Assembly (NCBI GenBank): GCA_002305315.1
Contig: DBQQ01000031.1
Coordinates: 1 to 64,000 of the forward strand
Length of the DNA: 64,000 nucleotides
Direction: 5' to 3'
Source of the DNA: Clostridiales bacterium UBA1390
Lineage (GTDB): Bacteria; Bacillota; Clostridia; Lachnospirales; Bianqueaceae
Shown here in pieces: positions 51,154-58,402 of the stretch. The position numbers and the translations under genes were made by a program. How positions within the stretch are numbered: position 1 is the first letter of the stretch; each line of letters begins with the position of its first letter. The notes under the pieces are model-generated. The model made no database searches. It was not told where the DNA came from and was given only the letters and a program-made list of their open reading frames with translations.

Positions 51154-52116
51154 ATGAGAAAAAGTGTATCTTTCATCCTTTCGATTCTACTTGTCCTGAC
51201 CCTTTGCCTGGGTGGATGTAATCCCTCTGAACCAGAGAAACCCAGTGCCTCTCTCGAGGAAAGCTCTGTGCCAGAAAAGTCTTCTCAGCCGGAAGAGAGT
51301 TCCGTGCCGGAGGAATCTTCTCTGGTTGATGAAAGTTCCATTCCAGAAGAGTCTTCACAACCTGAAGAGAGTTCTGTTCCGGAAGAGTCCTCTCAACCGG
51401 AGGAGAGCTCTGTACCAGAAGAGTCCTCTCAGCCGGAAGAAAGTTTTGTGCCTGATAAGTCTTCTCAACCGGAAGAGAGTTCTGCGTCCGAGGAATCTGC
51501 GCCTGAGGAATCCCTAGAAACAATAGAAGGCGTCTACCTTGAAATCATTAATGACTTGATTCATGAATATGGAGAGGGTACAATTGCAAGTCAGTCTGAT
51601 CCATATCCTCAAGAAGCTCTTGTTGGCCTTGTTGTTGCAAAGCTGATTGATTTTGATCAAGATGGACAACCAGAATTGTTCTGCAGTTATAGAAGTATGG
51701 ACGATGCCTTTGCCCCCATTGCTCACCAAACAGTTTATGGAGTAAAAAATGGTTCTGTCCAAATCCTGTTTCACGAAGATGCTGGTTCTAAAGGAGGCGC
51801 GAATCCAGGCTCTACCATTCAAATTCACAACGATGGTACTCCTTACATTTTTCGTTATGATGGATCCGTCGTCGATTATCTAACCCTGCAGGATGATGAA
51901 TTTATCTTGGCTCATCAGATAAATTATGACTCCTCTTCTTGGGATGACTCGCAGATGACATCTCAAGAACTCTCTGAATATCTCAATGAATTTTGGATGG
52001 ATGCCTCCACTCCTGTTTCTGTATGGTATCTGAATCCTGATGCTACAGACTTCTCTCAGATACTTCTAGATACGCAAGCTACTATACAATCCCTGCAGAA
52101 AATGGCAAATGCGTAA
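51154..52116 (+). CDS. Stalked lipoprotein 5, divergent C-terminal domain
   Basis: A protein of about 320 residues. The signal peptide and stalk (about 13 units, ending SASEESAPEESLETIE) belong to the array, but the PSLSVERPASPS joint is missing and the C-terminal domain is only distantly related. It keeps AKLIDFDQDGQPELFCSY and a later GSTIQIHNDGTPYIF, and is otherwise distinct. This looks like the array's 5' cassette joined to another member of the domain family. A strong terminator follows at 52132-52166. Confidence 0.85.
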   Translation: MRKSVSFILSILLVLTLCLGGCNPSEPEKPSASLEESSVPEKSSQPEESSVPEESSLVDESSIPEESSQPEESSVPEESSQPEESSVPEESSQPEESFVPDKSSQPEESSASEESAPEESLETIEGVYLEIINDLIHEYGEGTIASQSDPYPQEALVGLVVAKLIDFDQDGQPELFCSYRSMDDAFAPIAHQTVYGVKNGSVQILFHEDAGSKGGANPGSTIQIHNDGTPYIFRYDGSVVDYLTLQDDEFILAHQINYDSSSWDDSQMTSQELSEYLNEFWMDASTPVSVWYLNPDATDFSQILLDTQATIQSLQKMANA

Positions 52117-52131
52117 TATGGTGTTTTATGG

Positions 52132-52166
52132 AAAACAGGTGGTTTTGCAAAAACCACCTGTTTGTT
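52132..52166. terminator. Bidirectional terminator between lipoprotein array and lysis cassette
   Basis: AAACAGGTGGTTTT pairs with AAAACCACCTGTTT over a 3-nt loop, flanked by A-rich and T-rich sequence. Confidence 0.85.
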
Positions 52167-52179
52167 TATAACGTTCCTT

Positions 52180-53487
52180 TTAAGCAACCTGCAGCATGTC
52201 TTTCCAGGTTGCAATACCAATAATTCCATCGGCTACCAAGCCATGATCCTGCTGATACTGAATCGTTGCATTGACACTTTCTGTCCAGAAATCTCCATCA
52301 ATACCGGAGTTAGGCAGAGAATATCCATACGCTACCAGCATGGTCTGTGCAAATGTTGCCAAGGGTCCCATTGTCCCTTTTTCGACCTCTGCGTATACCG
52401 CTACAGATGCTGTTTCATTACCCCAGATGCCATCTACCGTAATCTGGGCTACTCCTGCGTCGCAGACAGCCTGCTGAAACATTCGAATATAATCCCGACG
52501 TCCGGATACTGGAATCTTAATTTCCTGTCCAACATAGATTGTATCTGGATCCGAGATGCTATTAAATGCCGCGACTTCTGCGACTGTCAGGCCATAGGAC
52601 ACTGCGATCCTTCCCAATGAATCCCCACTTTTTACAGTATACGTGGTATAACTCTGACTGCTTCCTGTGGGAATATAAAGGACTTGCCCTACATAAATCA
52701 GATTTACATCACTGATTCCATTGTAATCAGCAATAGCCTGCGCCGTTGTACCATATCTGGCCGCAATATCATTCAGTGTATCTCCTTCCTGGACGATATA
52801 AGTGATCACATCGGGATCCTCAGGCTCTTCTGGCTCCGTTACTTCTGTATTAGGGATGTAGAAAACATCACCTGTTTGAATGTCATTAGGATCACTAATT
52901 TGATTCTGATTTATAATCCACTCCACTGGTACATCATACTTCGCGGCAATTCCATTAAGTGTATCAGAGGATTCTACCATATGCCAGGTTCCGTGCTCAT
53001 CTGAATCAAATAAAGGGTAACCATAGCCAGAAATATCCGTACTATTAATATCATGTTTTCTAGCTTTTACACTACTAGTCCAATTTCCCTCAATTGTATA
53101 TACGTACCCAGCTCGTATAGCAATCACAATTCCCGTATGATCTACTCCAAATACAACTTGTGCTCCTACTTTTGGAGTTGAACCCCATCTTCCATTTCGA
53201 CTATACAATCTCTCAAGATAGGCACATCCTGCCCGTAAAGAAGAGTAGGGATCTTGATTGAACAACATCTGCACCGCTTTGTTAAAACCAAATGTCTTTA
53301 CGTAACACCAGTCATGAAAAATTGTACACCAATCCGCACCATTCTTTTTCGTATTGAACCATTCTGTCCATCCCGGTTTGGTATCAAAGTCATTTGCATA
53401 TTTATTCCATCGTCCGGTACTCGTTGAACTTTCAGTATATCCAAGTTCTCCAACTGCTGTCTGAATCAGTCTATCAATTTGTGTCAT
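52180..53487 (-). CDS. Phage-type endolysin: CHAP-like amidase, three LysM, peptidoglycan-binding end
   Basis: A protein of about 435 residues without a signal peptide. Residues 1-165 look like a CHAP-type NlpC/P60 fold: ADWCTIFHDWCY (catalytic Cys near 53), VDHTGIVIAI (His) and IEGNW (Asn). Three LysM modules follow (near 170-212, 228-272 and 280-325, each ending in YIP or IKIP). The last 110 residues resemble peptidoglycan-binding domains (VDGIWGNETAS, DGDFWTESVNATIQYQQDHG). It should cleave peptidoglycan cross-bridges after release by the adjacent holin. AAGGAG precedes the ATG; the longer frame to 53604 runs into the holin gene. Confidence 0.9.
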   Translation of the reverse strand: MTQIDRLIQTAVGELGYTESSTSTGRWNKYANDFDTKPGWTEWFNTKKNGADWCTIFHDWCYVKTFGFNKAVQMLFNQDPYSSLRAGCAYLERLYSRNGRWGSTPKVGAQVVFGVDHTGIVIAIRAGYVYTIEGNWTSSVKARKHDINSTDISGYGYPLFDSDEHGTWHMVESSDTLNGIAAKYDVPVEWIINQNQISDPNDIQTGDVFYIPNTEVTEPEEPEDPDVITYIVQEGDTLNDIAARYGTTAQAIADYNGISDVNLIYVGQVLYIPTGSSQSYTTYTVKSGDSLGRIAVSYGLTVAEVAAFNSISDPDTIYVGQEIKIPVSGRRDYIRMFQQAVCDAGVAQITVDGIWGNETASVAVYAEVEKGTMGPLATFAQTMLVAYGYSLPNSGIDGDFWTESVNATIQYQQDHGLVADGIIGIATWKDMLQVA

Positions 53488-53516
53488 ATTCTTTATTCTC
53501 CTTTTCTCATCATATT

Positions 53517-53723
53517 TTATTCCTGTACCTCTGACAGACCGGCTATACTCGTCAACATGGATAACAATCCCGCGAGTAATGCCGTGCTGCCTACCATGAT
53601 CCAATCTACTTCATTCAACACGACTGCGGTTCCAATCGTTGCCAATGCTGTCTGCGCAATGGTTTTGATGGCACGAGCGGATGCAGCACAGAACCAGCGG
53701 CTCCATTTGGAACGCTCCTTCAT
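53517..53723 (-). CDS. Phage holin (phi-LC3/PF04531-like)
   Basis: A protein of about 68 residues: a basic start (MKERSKWSRWF), two membrane helices (ALATIGTAVVL and WIMVGSTALLAGLLSML) with a short turn and an acidic end. This is the usual small holin plan. AAAGGGAG gives best spacing to the ATG at 53723; two starts six and nine bases upstream are possible. It sits between the XhlA-like gene and the endolysin gene. Confidence 0.85.
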   Translation of the reverse strand: MKERSKWSRWFCAASARAIKTIAQTALATIGTAVVLNEVDWIMVGSTALLAGLLSMLTSIAGLSEVQE

Positions 53724-53738
53724 TTTCATCACTCCCTT

Positions 53739-54053
53739 TCATAAGTTGATTCCAAATTGCATCAGGATGTAGGCAAGAAGTGCTCCTGCGAGCGCTGTCA
53801 TGACATAGCGCGATACGCTGCGCCACTTCTCCCCATCCCGACCTTCTAGCCGTTTTAGACGATTTCCCTGTTCGACTTGCTCCAACGCCATTCTCTCCAT
53901 ACTCACTGCTAATTTCTCGACAGATATTGTCAACACTGATGTTTGACGCACGGTCTCTTCCAACAGATTCAGCCGGTGATTCTGACGTCTATCCTCTGCC
54001 TCAATGCGCCGTACAAACTCGTCATGTTCTGCACGGCCAATATAATCCTCCAT
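53739..54053 (-). CDS. XhlA-like coiled-coil membrane protein of the lysis cassette
   Basis: A protein of about 104 residues: a long amphipathic helix (HDEFVRRIEAEDRRQNHRLN, then a hydrophobic-heptad stretch) ending in a single C-terminal membrane helix (YVMTALAGALLAYILMQFG). This matches XhlA/haemolysin-type proteins that accompany holins in PBSX-like lysis modules. The first gene of the cassette; GAGGAGGTG precedes the ATG at 54053. Confidence 0.75.
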   Translation of the reverse strand: MEDYIGRAEHDEFVRRIEAEDRRQNHRLNLLEETVRQTSVLTISVEKLAVSMERMALEQVEQGNRLKRLEGRDGEKWRSVSRYVMTALAGALLAYILMQFGINL

Positions 54054-54158
54054 AATCTCTTCACCTCCTCTCGGTTCGGTGGATTCCATCGCCAGCAAGC
54101 CTAAATTTATACATTGGGCCTGAGCGCTCTTCCGCTGGCAATTCTTTCTAAATGTCTC

Positions 54159-54304
54159 TTGACAGAGGCTAAGATTCCTTATATAATTAGGATTAGATCT
54201 TAGCTATTCAGAAAACCGTTATATGCGGCGTAGTGTAGCTTCGATTTCTTAGCTACAATCATAGTATAGCAAAGCTTTCTGTGTTTGTCAACCCTTTTTG
54301 ACAA
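54159..54304. promoter_or_regulatory. Divergent promoter/operator region of the lysis cassette
   Basis: Plus strand: a perfect TTGACA (54159-54164), 17 bp, TATAAT (54182-54187) toward the repressor. Minus strand: TTGACA (54291-54286), 17 bp, TATACT (54268-54263) toward the lysis genes. The minus -35 lies in the inverted repeat TTGTCAA-CCCTTT-TTGACAA (54285-54304), and just beyond its start site is GTAGCT-TCGATTTCTT-AGCTAC (54237-54258). TTAGCTA words recur near 54201. The layout resembles a phage CI operator region. Confidence 0.7.
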
Positions 54305-54340
54305 AGTTTTTTTAGTTATTTTACGAAAGGAACCTGAGAT

Positions 54341-54799
54341 ATGTATGAGATATTCGAAAAACTGCTGAAAGAACGAGGGATCACCGCCTATCGCGTGGCT
54401 CAGGAAACAGGAGTGACTACTTCCACACTGACCAGTTGGAAACAGGGCAAATATGTTCCTAAAATGGATAAATTAAGAAAAATCGCCGATTATCTTCAGG
54501 TTTCGGTAGAATACCTGATGACAGGGGAAGAATCTGCAAAAGATGCTGCATCGCCTCAGCTAACACCTTCCGAAGAGCATGATATTGCTAAAAAAATGGC
54601 TGTTTTAATTGGTGAACTGAATCAGCGCAATGAAGCTCTTATGTTTAATGGTGAACCATTGGATGACGAATCTCGAGAACTTCTTCGAGAAAGTCTGGAA
54701 AATAGTCTTCGGATCGGCAAGCTCTTAGCTAAGAAAAAATACACTCCTCATAAATATCAAACACTTAAGGGAAGTGATACGGATGAAAGAGCAGATTAA
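54341..54799 (+). CDS. CI-like XRE-family repressor
   Basis: A 152-residue protein. Residues 1-62 form a Cro/CI-type helix-turn-helix (ERGITAYRVAQETGVTTSTL, then SWKQGKYVPKMDKLRKIADYL) and the remainder is a helical region (about 80 residues) without an autocleaving LexA/CI peptidase domain. That fits repressors inactivated by a separate ImmA protease, whose gene overlaps its 3' end by 17 bp. It probably represses the divergent lysis genes. AAAGGAAC precedes the ATG. Confidence 0.9.
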   Translation: MYEIFEKLLKERGITAYRVAQETGVTTSTLTSWKQGKYVPKMDKLRKIADYLQVSVEYLMTGEESAKDAASPQLTPSEEHDIAKKMAVLIGELNQRNEALMFNGEPLDDESRELLRESLENSLRIGKLLAKKKYTPHKYQTLKGSDTDERAD

Positions 54800-55214
54800 A
54801 AAACGGGTCCTATCCCTCGTTTCCCAATACCATACGCAGGATCCTGTTGAACTGGCAGAATCTCTGAATATTCTTGTCCTTTTCGAAGATCTCGGCCAGA
54901 TAGGTGGATATTATAATACTGCCTATCGTCAAAAAATGATTCATATTAACCATCGCCTATCGGATCCTATGCGTAAATTCACAGCAGCGCATGAATTGGG
55001 CCATGCCTTACTTCACCCGCATATGAACACAACCTTTCTGCGAACCAATACCTATTTTTCTGTGGATGCATTTGAACGTCAGGCCAATACATTTGCGGCT
55101 TATCTTTTAATTTCTGATGAAGATCTTCGCGAAAATGCGCATCTGACGCAGGAACAGTATGCGAAGCTACTGGGGTATCCCCAGCCATTGATCGCATTGC
55201 GGTTATCATTATGA
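54783..55214 (+). CDS. ImmA/IrrE-family metallo-endopeptidase
   Basis: A 143-residue protein with the HExxH zinc motif in AAHELGHALLHPHM (near residue 75) and the family's later FERQANTFAAYLLI segment. ImmA-type proteases cleave the cognate repressor in response to stress, as in ICEBs1. It is translationally coupled to the CI-like gene (17-bp overlap; ATG at 54783 preferred over the GTG at 54774). It should switch the lysis cassette on. Confidence 0.92.
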   Translation: MKEQIKKRVLSLVSQYHTQDPVELAESLNILVLFEDLGQIGGYYNTAYRQKMIHINHRLSDPMRKFTAAHELGHALLHPHMNTTFLRTNTYFSVDAFERQANTFAAYLLISDEDLRENAHLTQEQYAKLLGYPQPLIALRLSL

Positions 55215-55460
55215 TAGTCCACCCTCTTATCCGGTTGGCTGAAATATTGGAAGCGTCTTACAGCGAATTGCTGGGGGCAAAAATTGAAAGTGAAAATACC
55301 GCCAGTGATGTCGCAGAACAGTTGTCAAGGATAAATGAGTAGCTTGTAATCAAAAATAGCCGCTCACGCCGTATTTGGAAAATCGTTGCCATTATATTGG
55401 CGGCTATAGTTTTATAAACATTTTCATTGCCGTGTTTTCAGCGTTCCAAACCTCAATGAA
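55211..55460 (+). pseudogene. Decayed XRE/membrane regulator fragment
   Basis: An ATG overlapping the immA stop opens a 43-codon frame (VHPLIRLAEILEASYSELLG ... EQLSRINE) that ends in TAG at 55340. The same frame continues as LVIKNSRSRRIWKIVAII, then a frameshift leads to INIFIAVFSAFQT. This looks like the end of a helix-turn-helix domain, a linker and a membrane helix of a clostridial XRE-type regulator, with the N-terminal helix-turn-helix missing. A terminator-like hairpin lies at 55594-55628. Confidence 0.6.
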
Positions 55461-55593
55461 GGCCTTCAGAGCAATCAGCCAGAGGTAACTGGTCAAACAC
55501 AAAACATAGACGAATGAATGGCCAAGACAGCGGAGCCCGTCAGTCTGATCAGACTTTACAAAATTAAATATCCGTCGCCATTGGAGACCAGTG

Positions 55594-55628
55594 AAAGCAG
55601 CATGTCTGAAAAAGATGTGCTGCTTTTT
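55594..55628 (+). terminator. Terminator-like hairpin
   Basis: AAAGCAGCA (55594-55602) pairs with TGCTGCTTT (55618-55626) and is followed by TTA. It can end the repressor/immA transcript. Confidence 0.65.
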
Positions 55629-55749
55629 ATGTTCGTTTAGCATTTTAGAAAAAAGTATCTGACATGCGCTTATCATATGCCTTACATTAATTTGATTGAA
55701 TATTTCAGCCGTTACAGGCTATAATTTTCAATGAAAAGGAGTGGTCAAT

Positions 55750-56082
55750 ATGGAGATCAAAAGAGACAGTTATCTGCAGCAGCTCATATCCTATCGTTTT
55801 GATGGACTGGTGAAGGTCATTACCGGGATCCGTCGGTGCGGCAAATCCTATCTGCTAATGAATCTATATAAAGATTACCTGCTGCGCAGCGGCGTCAAGG
55901 AAGACCAGATCATCGTGATCCAGCTGGATCTTGCTAAAGATATCAGATACCGCAACCCGCTAGAGCTATCTGCCTATGTCCGCAGCATGGTGGAAGGCAA
56001 GAACGAAGAGTTCTATTTATTCGTTGATGAAATCCAGATGTCGGATAAGGGTATCCGAAAAAGAAGGTCCCTGCTCTTTTAA
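55750..56082 (+). pseudogene. Truncated AAA ATPase (AAA_14/DUF4143 type)
   Basis: The 110 residues cover the N-terminal ATPase half: VKVITGIRRCGKSYLLMNLY (Walker A) and FYLFVDEIQMSD (Walker B). Full-length members have about 400 residues with a C-terminal DUF4143 domain, which is absent. After Walker B the sequence changes to KGIRKRRSLLF and stops, so the gene was cut and joined to unrelated DNA. AAAAGGAG and ATG at 55750 are intact. Confidence 0.75.
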
Positions 56083-56412
56083 TTTCAGATCCTTTAGATC
56101 CCTCTTCAGCCTCAATGCCGATCTTCATACCGAAAAATGTCAGCATCTCCTTCACAGACCATCCTTATCAATAAAAAAGCCCGGATTTCTCCAGGCAAAG
56201 AAAAAAGCCGACTTCTCGGCTCATCGTAATTTAGCATAACTAAAAAATCTGATTTAGCGGTCTAGCCGCATCCAGGCTGCCATGTATGATTTCTTTCTTC
56301 AATCCATTTTCTCATTAGTCTACGCCTTATGTAACATTTTCTGCGCCAAACTAATGAGAAAACTGCCTATACTCATCAGCGCGCGGTGCTATAAAACAAC
56401 TCCATTCTCTTC
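56083..56412. other. Intergenic stretch with decayed sequence and a stem-loop repeat
   Basis: About 330 bp without a supported gene. It contains a small hairpin near 56198-56225 (AAAAGCCGA/TCGGCT) and the stem-loop repeat at 56303-56364. Confidence 0.5.
56303..56364. repeat. Stem-loop repeat element, copy B
   Basis: TTTTCTCATTAGT (56307-56319) and ACTAATGAGAAAA (56350-56362) form perfect 13-bp arms. On the minus strand the loop reads TTGGCGCAGAAAATGTTACAT, similar to the loop of copy A at 46511-46570. Confidence 0.75.
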
Positions 56413-57579
56413 CTATAGTCTATGCGGTCCGTCTCCGATAGAGACGCTGTAGAAATCGGCTGCGTAGCCGATCTGCTTCAGATACGCAGTGCCGACTGCC
56501 CGCATGAAGTCATCCACACACTCTTCCCGTACCAGGCTGATCGTACAGCCGCCAAAGCCAGCGCCCGTCATGCGGGAACCCAATACGCCGGGTTGTTTCC
56601 AGGCAGTTTCTACCAGGGTATCCAATTCCTTACCCGTCACTTCATAATCATCGCGTAAGGATCTATGGGAAGCATTCATCAGCTGACCGAACTGTTCCAG
56701 ATCCCCCTGCTGTAAGGCGGATACCGCCTGAATCGTTCTCTGATTCTCTGTCACCGCATGTCTGGCTCGGCGGCGCTGCACAGGGTCTGCAATGTTTTCT
56801 GCAAGCGCTTCAAACTCTTCTGTGGTCAGGTCTCCCAGGCTTTGAATCGGCTTTACTTTCTGGATCTGCGCAAGCGCTGCCTCGCACTCGCTGCGCCGTT
56901 CATTATACTTAGAATCGGCCAGTCCCCGTTTTTTATTGCTGCAGGCAATGACCAGACGCATTCCCTGTAAAGATAAGGGTACATACGTATACGACAGATC
57001 TGCCGTATCCAGGAAAATCGCGTGATCCTTCTTTCCCATCGCGATGGCAAACTGATCCATGATTCCACAGTTAACGCCATTGAACTCATTCTCTGCCTTT
57101 TGTGTCAGTTTGGCCAAGGTAACGCCATCCATCTTCCAACCGAACTGGTCCAGTAAAATCTTACCCGTCAGCACTTCAATGCAGGCAGAAGAAGAAAGCC
57201 CCGCGCTATTCGGCAAGTTGCCATGATATAAGATATCCAGACCCCGCGGCAATGTGTAGCCAGCCTCTTGAAACGCCCAGACTACACCCTTGGGATAATT
57301 GCACCAGTCATCTTCTTTTTGATAGCACAGTGCATCCAACGAGATCATCCTAGGAGGTTGATCCGGAAAATTCATAGAAAAAAGACGCAGATTCCTGTCC
57401 TTTCTGGGACGTACCGCCGCCCAGGTTCCGATGGTCAGTGCACAAGGAAACACGTGCCCCCCATTATAATCCGTATGCTCTCCGATCAGATTCACACGTC
57501 CCGGAGCAAAGTAACAGGAGATTTCTCCACCCTCTCCCAGCGTTTTGATAAACTCGTCTTGTAGTCTCTCAACTTCCAT
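56413..57579 (-). CDS. galK: Galactokinase
   Basis: A 388-residue GHMP kinase with the galactokinase signature GRVNLIGEHTDYNGG near residue 30, the ATP-binding LPNSAGLSSSA near 125 and the C-terminal GSRMTGAGFGGC. It phosphorylates galactose to galactose-1-phosphate in the Leloir pathway. No galT or galE lies nearby. GGAGG inside the end of the upstream lipoprotein gene serves as the ribosome site, so the two are cotranscribed with a two-base gap. Confidence 0.96.
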   Translation of the reverse strand: MEVERLQDEFIKTLGEGGEISCYFAPGRVNLIGEHTDYNGGHVFPCALTIGTWAAVRPRKDRNLRLFSMNFPDQPPRMISLDALCYQKEDDWCNYPKGVVWAFQEAGYTLPRGLDILYHGNLPNSAGLSSSACIEVLTGKILLDQFGWKMDGVTLAKLTQKAENEFNGVNCGIMDQFAIAMGKKDHAIFLDTADLSYTYVPLSLQGMRLVIACSNKKRGLADSKYNERRSECEAALAQIQKVKPIQSLGDLTTEEFEALAENIADPVQRRRARHAVTENQRTIQAVSALQQGDLEQFGQLMNASHRSLRDDYEVTGKELDTLVETAWKQPGVLGSRMTGAGFGGCTISLVREECVDDFMRAVGTAYLKQIGYAADFYSVSIGDGPHRL

Positions 57580-57581
57580 GC

Positions 57582-58322
57582 TTATGCAGCCTCCACATAC
57601 GATGAAAAATCCGGAAAACTCATGGTGACAGGCTGACCCGGATTATGATAAATCAGCTCCATCGTCATCTGCACCGTAATCGTCTCTCCCTCTACTGTCA
57701 TGGAGAAAGGCATGTCCAAGGTCAGCTCCGTAGCGTATCCGTCACTATTTAACGTCATGGTTCCCGTGACCTCATTGACTGTGACGCCCTCCATGCTCTC
57801 CCCATCCTGCAAAGAGGCCGTCTGATCGGTGATAAAATCCGTCATCTGTGAACCATCAATCGTAAAATGCAGCGTGGTAACGCCATTTTCCGTCTCCGCC
57901 TCGATATCCTGCACAATCTCAATATCCTCCCCGATGGAAAGATCCTCTGTATCCAACATGGACATCGCATCATCCAGAGACGCTGCCACTTTGATCTGCT
58001 GTCCCTGCGTATCCAGATACAGATATCCGCCGGTATAATACACATTCGTGGCCACACTGCCCTGACCAGGAATCTCCACATTGCTCTCCATTAAGAACTC
58101 CTCAGCTACGGTCTGAATATGACTATCCATGACGAAATTCATCGTCTCTCCCAGAACCGACATGGACATATCCATATTCATCTCCATATCAATTTCCTCG
58201 AGTTCATTCATCTTATCTACCGCACCCTGATACAACTCCTTCGGATCTGCCTGCGAACATCCTGCAAAAGAAGCCAGAAGAAGTATCCCTACACTCAGCA
58301 GAACGAACCATTTCTTTTTCAT
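57582..58322 (-). CDS. LolA/DUF6612-like lipoprotein with Met-rich segment
   Basis: A protein of about 246 residues with lipobox LLASFAGC (Cys near 20) and a predominantly beta mature part. Residues 38-60 are unusually Met/Glu-rich (IDMEMNMDMSMSVLGETMNF). The overall pattern resembles the LolA-like DUF6612 lipoproteins of Firmicutes, whose function is not settled. ATG at 58322 has AGGGGG with normal spacing. Promoter TTGCAA-17-TACAAT at 58394-58366. It leads an operon with galK. Confidence 0.75.
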   Translation of the reverse strand: MKKKWFVLLSVGILLLASFAGCSQADPKELYQGAVDKMNELEEIDMEMNMDMSMSVLGETMNFVMDSHIQTVAEEFLMESNVEIPGQGSVATNVYYTGGYLYLDTQGQQIKVAASLDDAMSMLDTEDLSIGEDIEIVQDIEAETENGVTTLHFTIDGSQMTDFITDQTASLQDGESMEGVTVNEVTGTMTLNSDGYATELTLDMPFSMTVEGETITVQMTMELIYHNPGQPVTMSFPDFSSYVEAA

Positions 58323-58365
58323 CGTCATTCCCCCCTGATCGTCAAGAATTTTATCCTTCAAAGCT

Positions 58366-58394
58366 ATTGTACAATAAGAATAAAAAATTTGCAA
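58366..58394 (-). promoter_or_regulatory. Promoter of the lipoprotein/galK operon
   Basis: TTGCAA (58394-58389), a 17-bp spacer and TACAAT (58371-58366) on the minus strand. Confidence 0.65.
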
Positions 58395-58402
58395 GAGAAT
58401 AT

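Larger units (their letters stand above)
47290..51515 (+). repeat. 18-bp/36-bp coding tandem repeats in five genes
   Basis: In each gene 18-bp units, often alternating as 36-bp pairs, encode SS(V/I)PEE SS(Q/L)PEE. I count about 11, 10, 18, 19 and 13 units (roughly 47.30-47.51, 48.25-48.43, 49.14-49.46, 50.19-50.53 and 51.26-51.51 kb). Codon usage varies between units, so the arrays are not freshly expanded but remain prone to recombination. Confidence 0.9.

Noticed and set aside
47290-51515. Regular short repeats that could suggest a CRISPR array
   Set aside because: The repeats are contiguous, in frame and without unique spacers; they encode the lipoprotein stalks. No cas genes are present.
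55404-55676. Minus-strand 90-codon frame
   Set aside because: No ribosome site and no recognisable domain; it overlaps the decayed regulator and a terminator hairpin.
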